From: an uncultured Caulobacteraceae bacterium
GTDB taxonomy: Bacteria; Pseudomonadota; Alphaproteobacteria; Caulobacterales; Caulobacteraceae
Reading direction: 5' to 3'
NCBI GenBank assembly: GCA_946482375.1
Contig: CAMLRH010000010.1
Coordinates: 1-24,545 of the forward strand
Length of the DNA: 24,545 bases
Below the pieces are notes generated by a model. It did not search any database, was not told the DNA's origin, and was given only the letters and a program-made list of their open reading frames with translations. The first letter of the stretch is position 1. Each line of letters opens with the position of its first letter. Positions 7,571 to 14,918 of the stretch are shown piece after piece. A program made the position numbers and the translations under genes.

Positions 7571-8628
7571 GCGGGCGCCGCGAGGAGATTGTAGAGGCCG
7601 CGCCGACGCCGGAGGCGGTTGCCGCCAACTGGTTCGGCCGCCTGCGCATCGGCGGGCTGAGCGAGGCCGAGCAGACCGCGTTCGCCGACTGGCTCGAGGC
7701 CTCGCCCGAGCACCGGGCGGCCTACGAGACGCTGGAGCGCGCCTGGGCGGGCGTCGAGACGATCCGCAACGATCCCCGCGTGCTGGCGCTGCGCGAGCAG
7801 GCGCTGCGCCGTAATCCGGCCTGGCGGCGTTTGCTGGCGCCGCTGGCCGCGGCCGCCTGCCTTGTCGCCGCCTCCGGTGGGACGTGGCTCGCCTACGACC
7901 AGGGGCTGATCCCCTATCGCCAGTTCCAGACGCGGTCGTACAGCACCGCCATTGGCCAAAGCTCGACGGTCAAGCTGCCCGATGGGTCTGTCGTGACCCT
8001 GAACACCGACACCGTCCTGCGCACGGAGGCCGTGAAGGGCCGCCGCCAGATCTATCTCGACAAGGGCCAGGCCTTCTTCCGGGTGGCGAAGGACCCGGCG
8101 CACCCGTTCGTGGTCAACGCCGGCGGCCGCACGGTGACCGCCATCGGCACCGCCTTCGACGTGCGCGTCGATCCCGGCCGCTTCGAGGTGACTTTGGTGG
8201 AAGGGAAGGTCCGGGTGGAGGCGCCGACGCCCGAGCCGCTGGCCGCGACGCCGCGCGCCGGCCCGCCGCGCATCCAGGCCACCGAAATGGTCGCCGGCAC
8301 CCAGCTCGTCGCCTCGACCGAGGCCGCCTGGAAACTGCAGGAAATCGACGCCCGCCGGGAAACCAGCTGGACGACCGGGCAACTCAGCTTCCTGCGCAAG
8401 CCGCTGGGCGAGGTGGTGAGCGAACTGAACCGCTATTCGAACACCCGTATCGTCGTCGCCGATGAAGAACTGGCCGCCATTCCGATCACCGGCACCTTCA
8501 AGCCGGGCGACAACGAAGGTTTCGCCGCCGCGATCGTGTCCTACGGCATGGCGCGGGCGGTTGAAGAAAAAGACGGAATTATTCGCCTCGTCGGAGCGTC
8601 GACGAAAAATGTTGAGGAGCCCGCATAG
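7567..8628 (+). CDS. FecR-type anti-sigma factor (cassette 2)
   Basis: This 353-residue protein has the N-terminal FecR-associated domain at about residues 15-65 (ANWFGRLRIGGLSEAEQTAF, ADWLEASPEHRAAYETLE). An arginine pair (R87-R88) stands before the membrane segment (about 90-108). The FecR domain (about 125-220) contains TVKLPDGSVVTLNTDT, IYLDKGQAFFRVAKD and AIGTAFDVRV. The C-terminal STN-like part (about 275-340) contains WTTGQLSFLRKPLGEVV. The start is GTG 7567, which overlaps the sigma stop by 4 nt. An upstream in-frame ATG at 7000 would run through the sigma gene in the wrong frame and is not credible. Its stop codon TAG is also the first three bases of the -35 core of the receptor 2 promoter. 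Confidence 0.9.
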   Translation: MSGRREEIVEAAPTPEAVAANWFGRLRIGGLSEAEQTAFADWLEASPEHRAAYETLERAWAGVETIRNDPRVLALREQALRRNPAWRRLLAPLAAAACLVAASGGTWLAYDQGLIPYRQFQTRSYSTAIGQSSTVKLPDGSVVTLNTDTVLRTEAVKGRRQIYLDKGQAFFRVAKDPAHPFVVNAGGRTVTAIGTAFDVRVDPGRFEVTLVEGKVRVEAPTPEPLAATPRAGPPRIQATEMVAGTQLVASTEAAWKLQEIDARRETSWTTGQLSFLRKPLGEVVSELNRYSNTRIVVADEELAAIPITGTFKPGDNEGFAAAIVSYGMARAVEEKDGIIRLVGASTKNVEEPA

Positions 8629-8650
8629 GGAGTCGCCCTGGTTTCGCGTC
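8605..8650 (+). promoter_or_regulatory. Predicted ECF-type promoter of receptor gene 2
   Basis: An A/T tract (8605-8610) precedes GCATAGGG (TAGGG at 8626-8630, overlapping the fecR stop) and GCGTC (8646-8650). Spacing and core sequences are the same as in the sigma 2 promoter. Confidence 0.65.
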
Positions 8651-8659
8651 CTTGGGTCG

Positions 8660-8681
8660 CGGAGGTTCGTTCACGCCTCCG
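8660..8681 (+). promoter_or_regulatory. Leader hairpin of receptor mRNA 2
   Basis: CGGAGG (8660-8665) pairs perfectly with CCTCCG (8676-8681) around a 10-nt loop, starting 10 nt after the -10 core. The real ribosome-binding site GGGGGAG follows about 17 nt later, 6 nt before the ATG. The CTCC arm could pair with either GGAG, so two structures are possible (inference). Confidence 0.45.
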
Positions 8682-8710
8682 GGAAAAACGATCACTTGGG
8701 GGAGTGAAAC

Positions 8711-11700
8711 ATGAAAAATCGTCAGCGGCTTCGTCACACGCGCCTGATGTGCGGCGCGGCGGTCGCCGCCCTCGCCATCGCGACCGGCGCGCAGGCCCAG
8801 ACCCGCATCAGCATCGCGCCGCAGCCGCTCGACACCGCGCTGAACGAACTCGGCGCGCAAGGCAATCAGCAGGTCCTGATCCGCTCCGACGTCGCCACCG
8901 GCAAAATGACCCGCGGCGTCAGCGACGCGCCCTCCTTCGAGGTGGCGCTGGGCGAACTCCTCCAAGGCACCGGCCTCACCTGGCGCCGCGAAGGCGAAAC
9001 CTTCCTGATCGTGAGCGCCACCGACCCCCAGCCCGGAAGCGCCGCGGGGGACGGCGCTGAGGGCACCGTCGAGGCGCTGATCGTCACCGCGCAAAAGCGC
9101 GAGGAAGACATCCAGGACGTGCCGATCGCGATCAGCGCGTTTACGCAGGAAACTCTCGAAAGATCGCAAGTGGCCGGCGGCCCGGACCTGATGACCCAGG
9201 TCCCGAACATGACCTTCACCAAGACGAACTTCAGTTCGTATTCGATCCAGCTGCGGGGTATCGGCACCCAAGCGATTTCGGCGACGACCGACGCCGCCGT
9301 AGCGGTCACCTTCAATAACACCCCCTTCATCCGTAACAACTTCTTCGAGCAGGAATTCTACGACTTGGAGCGTGTCGAGGTGCTGCGCGGGCCGCAGGGC
9401 ACGCTCTACGGCCGCAACGCCACCGCCGGCGTCGTCAACGTGATCTCGGCCAAGCCCCGGTTCGGGTTTGAAGCGAGGGTTTCGGCGGACGTCGCCAATT
9501 TCCATTCCACTCGTCTGGAGGGGATGGTCAACGTCCCCCTCGTGGAAGACATGGTGGCCATGCGTCTCGCCGCCGCCTGGACGAAGCGGGACGGCTACGC
9601 CACCAACGAGCTGACAGGCAATCCCATCGACGGTCGCGACCTGTGGTCGACGCGGGTGTCGCTGCGGTTCTCGCCGTCCGACAGCATCAACGCCAACCTG
9701 ATCTGGGAACACTTCGAAGAGGACGACGACCGCCTCCGCAGCGGTAAGCAGCTTTGCAAGACCGACAAGGTCACGAACGTCGGCGGCATCCCAATCATGG
9801 GCGAATTCACGAACTGGGCCAATCCTGGCAACGATCTCCTCTGGTCCCGGCCGGTCGCGGTGTTTGCCCGTGGATGCGAACCGGCCTCGCTCTACTCCCC
9901 CGATTCCTTCGGGACGCCGAACGGCCTGGCGCTGCCCTATTACGTGCCGCTCGGCTCCATCGGGCTTCCGATCGCTCTGGATGATCCGTACGTCAGCCGC
10001 ACGCAGTCGAGCGACCTGCGCGTCATCGAATCCGCCCGCGACCCCGGCTATCAGGCCCAATCGGACATCTTCGAGCTGCAGCTAGGTCTCGACTTGACCG
10101 ACACTCTGACCCTATCGCTGGAGACGGGCTACAGCGCCCACACCATCTTCTCGACGCAGGACTTCAATCGTTTCAATACCGCGGCAGGGGCCTGGGAGCA
10201 GACCTCGGGCGGTCTTCTCGGGCGCGAGGACGTCCTCACCCCCGGCCCGAATGGCGGCATCTTCTGCGATCCGCAGATCGGTTGCTCGGACCGGCTGGTC
10301 GCGGTCGATCTTTCGCAAGCTGAGGCTCGGCAGTTCAGCCAGGAACTGCGGCTGGGCTCAAACTATGAGGGTCCTTTCAACTTCAGCCTGGGCGCCAACT
10401 TCCTGCGCTACGACAACGAGGACAAATACTACGTCTTCGTCAACAGCCTGACGATGATCGCGGCCCTGGCGCCCTATGGGACCAGCGAGGAGCTGCTGCC
10501 CTACGTGGTCGGCGACGACAACGCCGAATGTCTGATGGCCGGACTGATCCCGCCGGATTTCGGCCAAATCCAGGATGTCGGGGGCTGCACCTACATCGAC
10601 CCCAATCCGATCGGCAACCTCAACGACAAGGGCCACAACTACTTCCTGAGCAAGAACCCGTACAAGCTTATTTCCTATGCGGTTTTTGGAGAAACCTACT
10701 ACGAGCTCACCGACAATCTGAAGGTAACGGCGGGCGTCCGCTGGACCGTCGACAAGAAGGAAGCGCCGCGTATTCCGAGCTGGGTCCTGGCCGAGGATAC
10801 GGTCGGGTATCCGGTGGTCGACGTGATCGAGCAGGAATGGCGCGAGCCGACCGGACGACTGGCGATCGACTGGAAGCCGGACCTCTCCTTAACCGACGAG
10901 ACGCTGGTCTATGCGTCTATCGCGCGCGGTTATAAGGCGGGCGGGGCGAATCCGCCGCCGGCCGGACCGGTAATGTATTGCTCCGAGTGCGGGGCTGGAA
11001 GCGATTCGAGCACCCTCGGCCCAGCGGTGGTCTCGAAATCGGCCACCCACCCGAAGACCTTCGATCCCGAGTTCATCAATGCCTTCGAGCTGGGCAGCAA
11101 GAACACGCTCCTCGACGGCCGACTGACGCTCAACCTGGCCGCCTTCTACTACGACTACACCGGCTACCAGATCTCCCAGATCGTCAATCGCTCGGCGGTG
11201 AACCTGAACTTCGACTCCGAGGTCTGGGGTCTGGAGATTGAGGCAGACTGGCGCCCGTTCGAGAACCTCCGCCTTGGCTTCAAGGGCGGCTACGAGAACA
11301 CCCGTGTGGCCGATGGCATGAAGGCGGTCGATATCATGGACCGGACCGCCGGCGATCCCAACTGGATCGTCGTCAAGCCCTTCCCCACCTTCCCGTCGAA
11401 TTGCATCATGCCTGTTTCGCTATTCGTGAGGCCCGATGGCAACCTCTACAAGCTGGGCAACGCCGGGGGCGGTGGCGCAGGACCGTGCGAACTTGCCTAT
11501 GTGCTTGGTTTGGACCCTCTCACGGAGGCGGCCTACAATCCCAATACACACATCACCAACCAGGGCTTCAGCGCTTCGGACCCGTACCTCGGATTCGATC
11601 CGTTCTCCGCGCACAACTTCGGTGAAGGCATAGATAAGGATCTGTCAGGCAACGAGCTGCCCAACGCGCCGAACTTCACGGCGACAATCACCGCCGACTA

Positions 11701-13093
11701 CACAATCCCGCTTCCAAATGACTGGCTAGCGACCCTGCACACCGACCTTTATTACCAGTCAGAAGCCTGGACGCGGATCTTCAACACCGAGGGTTACGAC
11801 AAGCTGAAGGCCTACACGAACGTCAATCTAGCCGCGATCTTCACAAATGACGACCGGGGCTGGAAGGTGATGACTTACGTCAAGAACGTCTTTGATCGAG
11901 ACTCCATCACCGGCGCCTTCCTCAACTCCGACGACACGGGTCTCACCACCAACGTTTTCCTGACTGAGCCGCGCCTCTACGGCATTCGCGTCACCAAGGA
12001 CTGGAACGGCGGTCCCTGGTGGACGGGGGCGAGCCCGGGCCACGAGGGCCCGTTCCCCCTGACAGTGGAAATCGCGGGACAGATTCAGCGGTATGATGCC
12101 GGCAACAGCCCCGTCGTTCCTGCATTTCGGTCTGATGTGGCGCCGGAACTCGATGTATTCGGCGGCTCGCAAAACAACGACTACGACACCGGCGACGGAC
12201 GGTCAGTCAAGCTGACCTATCGGCCAGGAGGAGGCGTCTGGACAGTATCGGCGGCCGCCCGTTTTGGAAGGACGAACGGCGTTGGGCCCGACGTGCGCGC
12301 TGAGTACCAGACGGAACCGGTCTGCATTGTTGGGGGGTTCTACGCGGCGTATTGCCCATACTATGTTGACGATCCGGACATCTATGTGTCGGCCACGGCA
12401 TGGTCGGCGGAATCCAGCCGCTTCCGGGAACAGCACGATATCGTCGATTTCGCCGTCGGGCGCGACTTCGGCCTCGGTTCCCTGGCGAGATCGAGGGTCA
12501 GCTTGGGCGTTCGCTACGCCCAGTTCCAATCCGCCACCACGACTGAAACGAGCGTGCTGACGAACTGGGATATCCCGCCCGGCTTCACCTATCCTGTCGC
12601 GCTTCCCGTGAGGCACGACCGGTTCGACGCGACGCTGATGGCCGAGCGCGAATTCGAAGGCGCCGGGCCCGTGGTCACTTGGGAGGCCTCGCATCACCTG
12701 TTCGGCTCGGATGGCGCCGGATATGTGGACCTTGATTGGTCGGCGAGCGCGGGAGTGCTGTTCGGTGACCAGAAGCATACGCTTACCGGAACCGAAGAGC
12801 GGAAGGCCTACGAGACGTCAGCTTTCGGTTTCGCGGACGTCGCTCTGAGGTGGTCCCGGCCCGACGACATCGACGTCACGCCGGTCGCGGCCAGCCGCAG
12901 CGGCTCCGCCACCGTTCCGACTTTAAGCGCCGGCCTCGGTCTTTCCTACAGCATTGACCGGGTGAGCATCGGGGCCGGCTACCGCTGGGAGCGCTACTTC
13001 GATGTCCTCGACGGCGGCGCTCTGGAGCGCAGGCGCGAGGACCGCACCATCGACGGTCCCTACTTCAAGCTCTCCGTCGGCTTCGGCGGCTAG
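8711..13093 (+). CDS. Giant STN TonB-dependent receptor fused to a second putative barrel (cassette 2)
   Basis: This 1460-residue protein has a signal peptide ending about residue 29 (AQA/Q) and an STN domain (about 33-102). The linker contains the four-copy repeat, followed by EALIVTAQKRE (121-131). The plug contains RVEVLRGPQGTLYGRNATAG, and the TonB receptor barrel runs to about Trp1098 (LYGIRVTKDW). At that point receptor 1 ends, but this protein runs on through a WW hinge into about 362 residues with beta-barrel features (see separate entry). Eight loop cysteines form four pairs (349/389, 519/525, 607/626, 898/926), plus a CxxC unique to this copy (757/760). It is an outer-membrane transporter and signal transducer of unknown substrate. 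The ATG has the ribosome-binding site GGGGGAG. Confidence 0.92.
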   Translation: MKNRQRLRHTRLMCGAAVAALAIATGAQAQTRISIAPQPLDTALNELGAQGNQQVLIRSDVATGKMTRGVSDAPSFEVALGELLQGTGLTWRREGETFLIVSATDPQPGSAAGDGAEGTVEALIVTAQKREEDIQDVPIAISAFTQETLERSQVAGGPDLMTQVPNMTFTKTNFSSYSIQLRGIGTQAISATTDAAVAVTFNNTPFIRNNFFEQEFYDLERVEVLRGPQGTLYGRNATAGVVNVISAKPRFGFEARVSADVANFHSTRLEGMVNVPLVEDMVAMRLAAAWTKRDGYATNELTGNPIDGRDLWSTRVSLRFSPSDSINANLIWEHFEEDDDRLRSGKQLCKTDKVTNVGGIPIMGEFTNWANPGNDLLWSRPVAVFARGCEPASLYSPDSFGTPNGLALPYYVPLGSIGLPIALDDPYVSRTQSSDLRVIESARDPGYQAQSDIFELQLGLDLTDTLTLSLETGYSAHTIFSTQDFNRFNTAAGAWEQTSGGLLGREDVLTPGPNGGIFCDPQIGCSDRLVAVDLSQAEARQFSQELRLGSNYEGPFNFSLGANFLRYDNEDKYYVFVNSLTMIAALAPYGTSEELLPYVVGDDNAECLMAGLIPPDFGQIQDVGGCTYIDPNPIGNLNDKGHNYFLSKNPYKLISYAVFGETYYELTDNLKVTAGVRWTVDKKEAPRIPSWVLAEDTVGYPVVDVIEQEWREPTGRLAIDWKPDLSLTDETLVYASIARGYKAGGANPPPAGPVMYCSECGAGSDSSTLGPAVVSKSATHPKTFDPEFINAFELGSKNTLLDGRLTLNLAAFYYDYTGYQISQIVNRSAVNLNFDSEVWGLEIEADWRPFENLRLGFKGGYENTRVADGMKAVDIMDRTAGDPNWIVVKPFPTFPSNCIMPVSLFVRPDGNLYKLGNAGGGGAGPCELAYVLGLDPLTEAAYNPNTHITNQGFSASDPYLGFDPFSAHNFGEGIDKDLSGNELPNAPNFTATITADYTIPLPNDWLATLHTDLYYQSEAWTRIFNTEGYDKLKAYTNVNLAAIFTNDDRGWKVMTYVKNVFDRDSITGAFLNSDDTGLTTNVFLTEPRLYGIRVTKDWNGGPWWTGASPGHEGPFPLTVEIAGQIQRYDAGNSPVVPAFRSDVAPELDVFGGSQNNDYDTGDGRSVKLTYRPGGGVWTVSAAARFGRTNGVGPDVRAEYQTEPVCIVGGFYAAYCPYYVDDPDIYVSATAWSAESSRFREQHDIVDFAVGRDFGLGSLARSRVSLGVRYAQFQSATTTETSVLTNWDIPPGFTYPVALPVRHDRFDATLMAEREFEGAGPVVTWEASHHLFGSDGAGYVDLDWSASAGVLFGDQKHTLTGTEERKAYETSAFGFADVALRWSRPDDIDVTPVAASRSGSATVPTLSAGLGLSYSIDRVSIGAGYRWERYFDVLDGGALERRREDRTIDGPYFKLSVGFGG
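9035..9060 (+). repeat. 26-bp hinge repeat, copy 2 of 4
   Basis: This segment encodes GSAAGDGA and the adjoining bases in the linker between STN and plug. It is identical in all four receptor genes (others at 3738-3763, 15249-15274, 21578-21603), although the STN domains just upstream differ strongly. High similarity continues downstream into the TonB-box region. Confidence 0.9.
12005..13090 (+). other. C-terminal second-barrel domain of receptor 2
   Basis: Residues 1099-1460 form a domain absent from receptor 1. It begins with a hinge (NGGPWWTG) and then shows repeated amphipathic strand pairs: LTVEIAGQIQRY, VKLTYRPGGGVWTVSAAARF, RVSLGVRYAQFQSA, FEGAGPVVTWEASHHLFG, GLGLSYSIDRVSIGAGYRW. It ends with GPYFKLSVGFGG. 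The motifs GVRYAQF, F-x-G-x-GP and the late GAGYR strand recall the Lpg1974-type (Legionella OMP) porin-like family; this is my reading and is not verified. It contains one extra cysteine pair (1205/1215). It could be an independent small barrel in the same polypeptide. Confidence 0.6.
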
Positions 13094-13096
13094 AAC

Positions 13097-13124
13097 CTCC
13101 GGCTTCGGTCCCCTCTGAACCGGA
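13097..13124 (+). repeat. Repeated 3' untranslated segment, copy 1
   Basis: These 28 bp just after the receptor 2 stop codon are identical to 19410-19437 after receptor 3. They contain a small GGC-TTCG-GTC hairpin with a UUCG loop. The preceding 33 coding bases (13061-13093) are also identical to 19377-19409. Confidence 0.8.
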
Positions 13125-13130
13125 ACATAC

Positions 13131-13159
13131 TGAGGCGGCGGGCCCTACCCGCCGCCTCA
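13131..13159 (+). terminator. Rho-independent terminator after cassette 2
   Basis: A perfect 12-bp stem (13131-13142 with 13148-13159) encloses a 5-nt loop and is followed by TTTTCTTTC. It isolates cassette 2 from cassette 3. Its T tract also lies where an A/T upstream element of the sigma 3 promoter would be expected. Confidence 0.88.
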
Positions 13160-13203
13160 TTTTCTTTCGCCCGCCATGTAGGGCGCCGCGCCATTCATGG
13201 CTC
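13159..13203 (+). promoter_or_regulatory. Predicted ECF-type promoter of sigma gene 3
   Basis: An A/T tract (13159-13167, shared with the terminator) precedes ATGTAGGGCGCCGC (TAGGG at 13179-13183) and a -10-like GGCTC (13199-13203). The identical 14-nt -35 region and the same GGCTC occur, at the same spacing, in front of receptor 3. Confidence 0.62.
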
Positions 13204-13243
13204 TGACTGATAGAGTAGGTGTGTCAAAGGGCGAGGGGCGTCG

Positions 13244-13786
13244 ATGCCGCCTCCGACGAAACGGCTGGATCCGGACGCCGCGTTTGCGGCCGAGCAGGTG
13301 CGCGCCTGGACGGCGCAGTACGGGCCGGCGCTGCGCCGCTATTTCCTGAAGAAGGCTGGGCCCAACGAGGCCGAGGACCTGGTGCAGGAGGTGTTCCTGT
13401 CGCTGCAGCTGCGCGGTTCGGCGGGCGGCGAGATCGAGAACATCGAGCGCTATCTGTTCCGCACCGCCGCCAACGTCATCGTGCGCCGCCACCAGCGCCA
13501 GAAGTGGGACTGGGCCGGCCATGACATCCTCGACGACCTGGATGAGGACCTGTCCGACGACGTCTCGCCCGAGCGCGTGCTGATGGGCAAGGAGGAGCTG
13601 GACCGGGTGCTCGCCGCCATGCGCGGCCTGCCACCCCGCTGCAGCCAGGCCTTCTTCCTGCATCGCTTCGAGGAGCTGACCTATTCGGCCATCGCCGCGC
13701 GCATGCGCATTTCGACCAAGGCGGTGGAGCGGCTGATCCAGCGGGCGCTGCGCCGCATCTCCCAGACGCTGGATTCCGAGCTATGA
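13244..13786 (+). CDS. ECF sigma factor, FecI-like (cassette 3)
   Basis: This 180-residue ECF sigma factor has region 2 with QYGPALRRYFLKK, EDLVQEVFLSLQ and NIERYLFRTAANVIVRRHQR. An acidic linker follows (DDLDEDLSDDVSPERVLMG). Region 4 has the helix-turn-helix IAARMRISTKAVERLIQRAL. This recognition helix differs from those of sigma 2 and 4 (STKAVERLIQRAL against SVKAVEALVARAM), which fits the GGCTC variant in its promoters (inference). ATG 13244 follows GAGGGG and lies 41 nt after the -10 core. The stop overlaps the FecR start as ATGA. Confidence 0.93.
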   Translation: MPPPTKRLDPDAAFAAEQVRAWTAQYGPALRRYFLKKAGPNEAEDLVQEVFLSLQLRGSAGGEIENIERYLFRTAANVIVRRHQRQKWDWAGHDILDDLDEDLSDDVSPERVLMGKEELDRVLAAMRGLPPRCSQAFFLHRFEELTYSAIAARMRISTKAVERLIQRALRRISQTLDSEL

Positions 13787-14811
13787 CCGGCCCCGCGCAT
13801 GACCTCGAGGAGACGGTGGGCGACGCCCGCGACATCGCCGCCGGCTGGTTCGCCCGCCAGCGCTCGGGCGAGATGACGCCGGCCGACCGTGCAACGCTGC
13901 GCGCCTGGCTGGAGGAGGACCCGGCCCACCGCATCGCCTACCTGTCGGTCCGCCGGGCGTGGGGCGGGGCCGGCGTGCTGCGCGGCGATCCGCAGGTGCT
14001 GGAGATCCGCCAGCAGTGGTCCGAACGCCCGGCGCCGTCACGGTTCGGGCGGGCTGCGGCGGCGGTGCTGATGGCCGGCGTGGTCGCGGCGGGCGGCTAC
14101 GGCGGCTGGCGCTGGGTGCTGGGGCCAAAGCCGCTGGCGGACGCCGCCTATCGGACGGCCATCGGGGAGCAGACGACCGTTCGCCTGCCCGACGGGTCGG
14201 AAGTCACCCTGAACACCGACACGGTGCTGCGTACGCGGGCCGACAAGGACCGGCGCCTCGTCTATCTCGAGCGCGGCCAGGCCTTCTTCACCGTGGCCAA
14301 GGACCGGACGCATCCGTTCGTCGTCACGGCGGCCGGGCGGACGGTGACGGCGCTCGGCACCGCTTTCGACGTGCGAGTGGACGCGGGCCGTTTCGAGGTG
14401 ACGCTGGTGGAGGGCAGGGTGCGCGTCGAAGCTCCGGTCCCGGCCACGAGCGGCGCGGTGGGGGAGGCCCCGACGGCGAACTTCCGCGCCACCGAAATGA
14501 TCGCCGGCTCACAGCTGGTGGCGACGGCGCAGGAGCCCTGGCGCGTGACGCCGGCCAACGTGGTCGTCGAAACCAGCTGGACCAAGGACATCCTGATCTT
14601 CGACGACGAGGCGCTGAGCGCCGTGGTGGCCGAGCTCAACCGCTATTCCGAAAAGAAGATCGTCATCGCCGACGCGGACATCGCGCAAACGCCGATCAGC
14701 GGCACCTTCCGCCCGGCGGACGTCGACAGTTTCGTGCGCACGCTGGAGGCTTACCGGGTCGCGAAATCAGGCGAAGACACGCGCGAGGCGGTGCAGCTCT
14801 ATGCGTATTGA
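13783..14811 (+). CDS. FecR-type anti-sigma factor (cassette 3)
   Basis: This 342-residue protein has the N-terminal FecR-associated domain at about residues 14-65 (AAGWFARQRSGEMTPADRAT, AWLEEDPAHRIAYLSV). The membrane segment is at about 91-112. The FecR domain (about 123-218) contains TVRLPDGSEVTLNTDT, YLERGQAFFTVAKD and ALGTAFDVRV. The C-terminal STN-like domain (about 265-335) contains LSAVVAELNRYSEKKIVIAD. Unlike FecR 1, 2 and 4, the residues before the membrane segment are SRFGR rather than an arginine pair. The start codon is ATG 13783, overlapping the sigma stop by 4 nt. Confidence 0.93.
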   Translation: MTGPAHDLEETVGDARDIAAGWFARQRSGEMTPADRATLRAWLEEDPAHRIAYLSVRRAWGGAGVLRGDPQVLEIRQQWSERPAPSRFGRAAAAVLMAGVVAAGGYGGWRWVLGPKPLADAAYRTAIGEQTTVRLPDGSEVTLNTDTVLRTRADKDRRLVYLERGQAFFTVAKDRTHPFVVTAAGRTVTALGTAFDVRVDAGRFEVTLVEGRVRVEAPVPATSGAVGEAPTANFRATEMIAGSQLVATAQEPWRVTPANVVVETSWTKDILIFDDEALSAVVAELNRYSEKKIVIADADIAQTPISGTFRPADVDSFVRTLEAYRVAKSGEDTREAVQLYAY

Positions 14812-14822
14812 TCGTTCCTCGG

Positions 14823-14868
14823 AATTATTTCCGACGCCGAATGTAGGGCGCCGCTCGAACGTTGGCTC
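14823..14868 (+). promoter_or_regulatory. Predicted ECF-type promoter of receptor gene 3
   Basis: An A/T tract (14823-14830) precedes ATGTAGGGCGCCGC (TAGGG at 14844-14848) and GGCTC (14864-14868). This is the same variant and spacing as the sigma 3 promoter. Confidence 0.62.
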
Positions 14869-14879
14869 AACCAGGATAG

Positions 14880-14897
14880 GGGAGTGAAGAAACTCCC
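14880..14897 (+). promoter_or_regulatory. Leader hairpin of receptor mRNA 3
   Basis: GGGAGT (14880-14885) pairs with ACTCCC (14892-14897) around a GAAGAA loop, starting 12 nt after the -10 core. The ribosome-binding site (AAAGGGGGAG, ending 14910) follows. CTCCC could alternatively pair with this downstream GGGGGAG. Confidence 0.5.
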
Positions 14898-14918
14898 GAA
14901 AAAGGGGGAGCTAACGCC

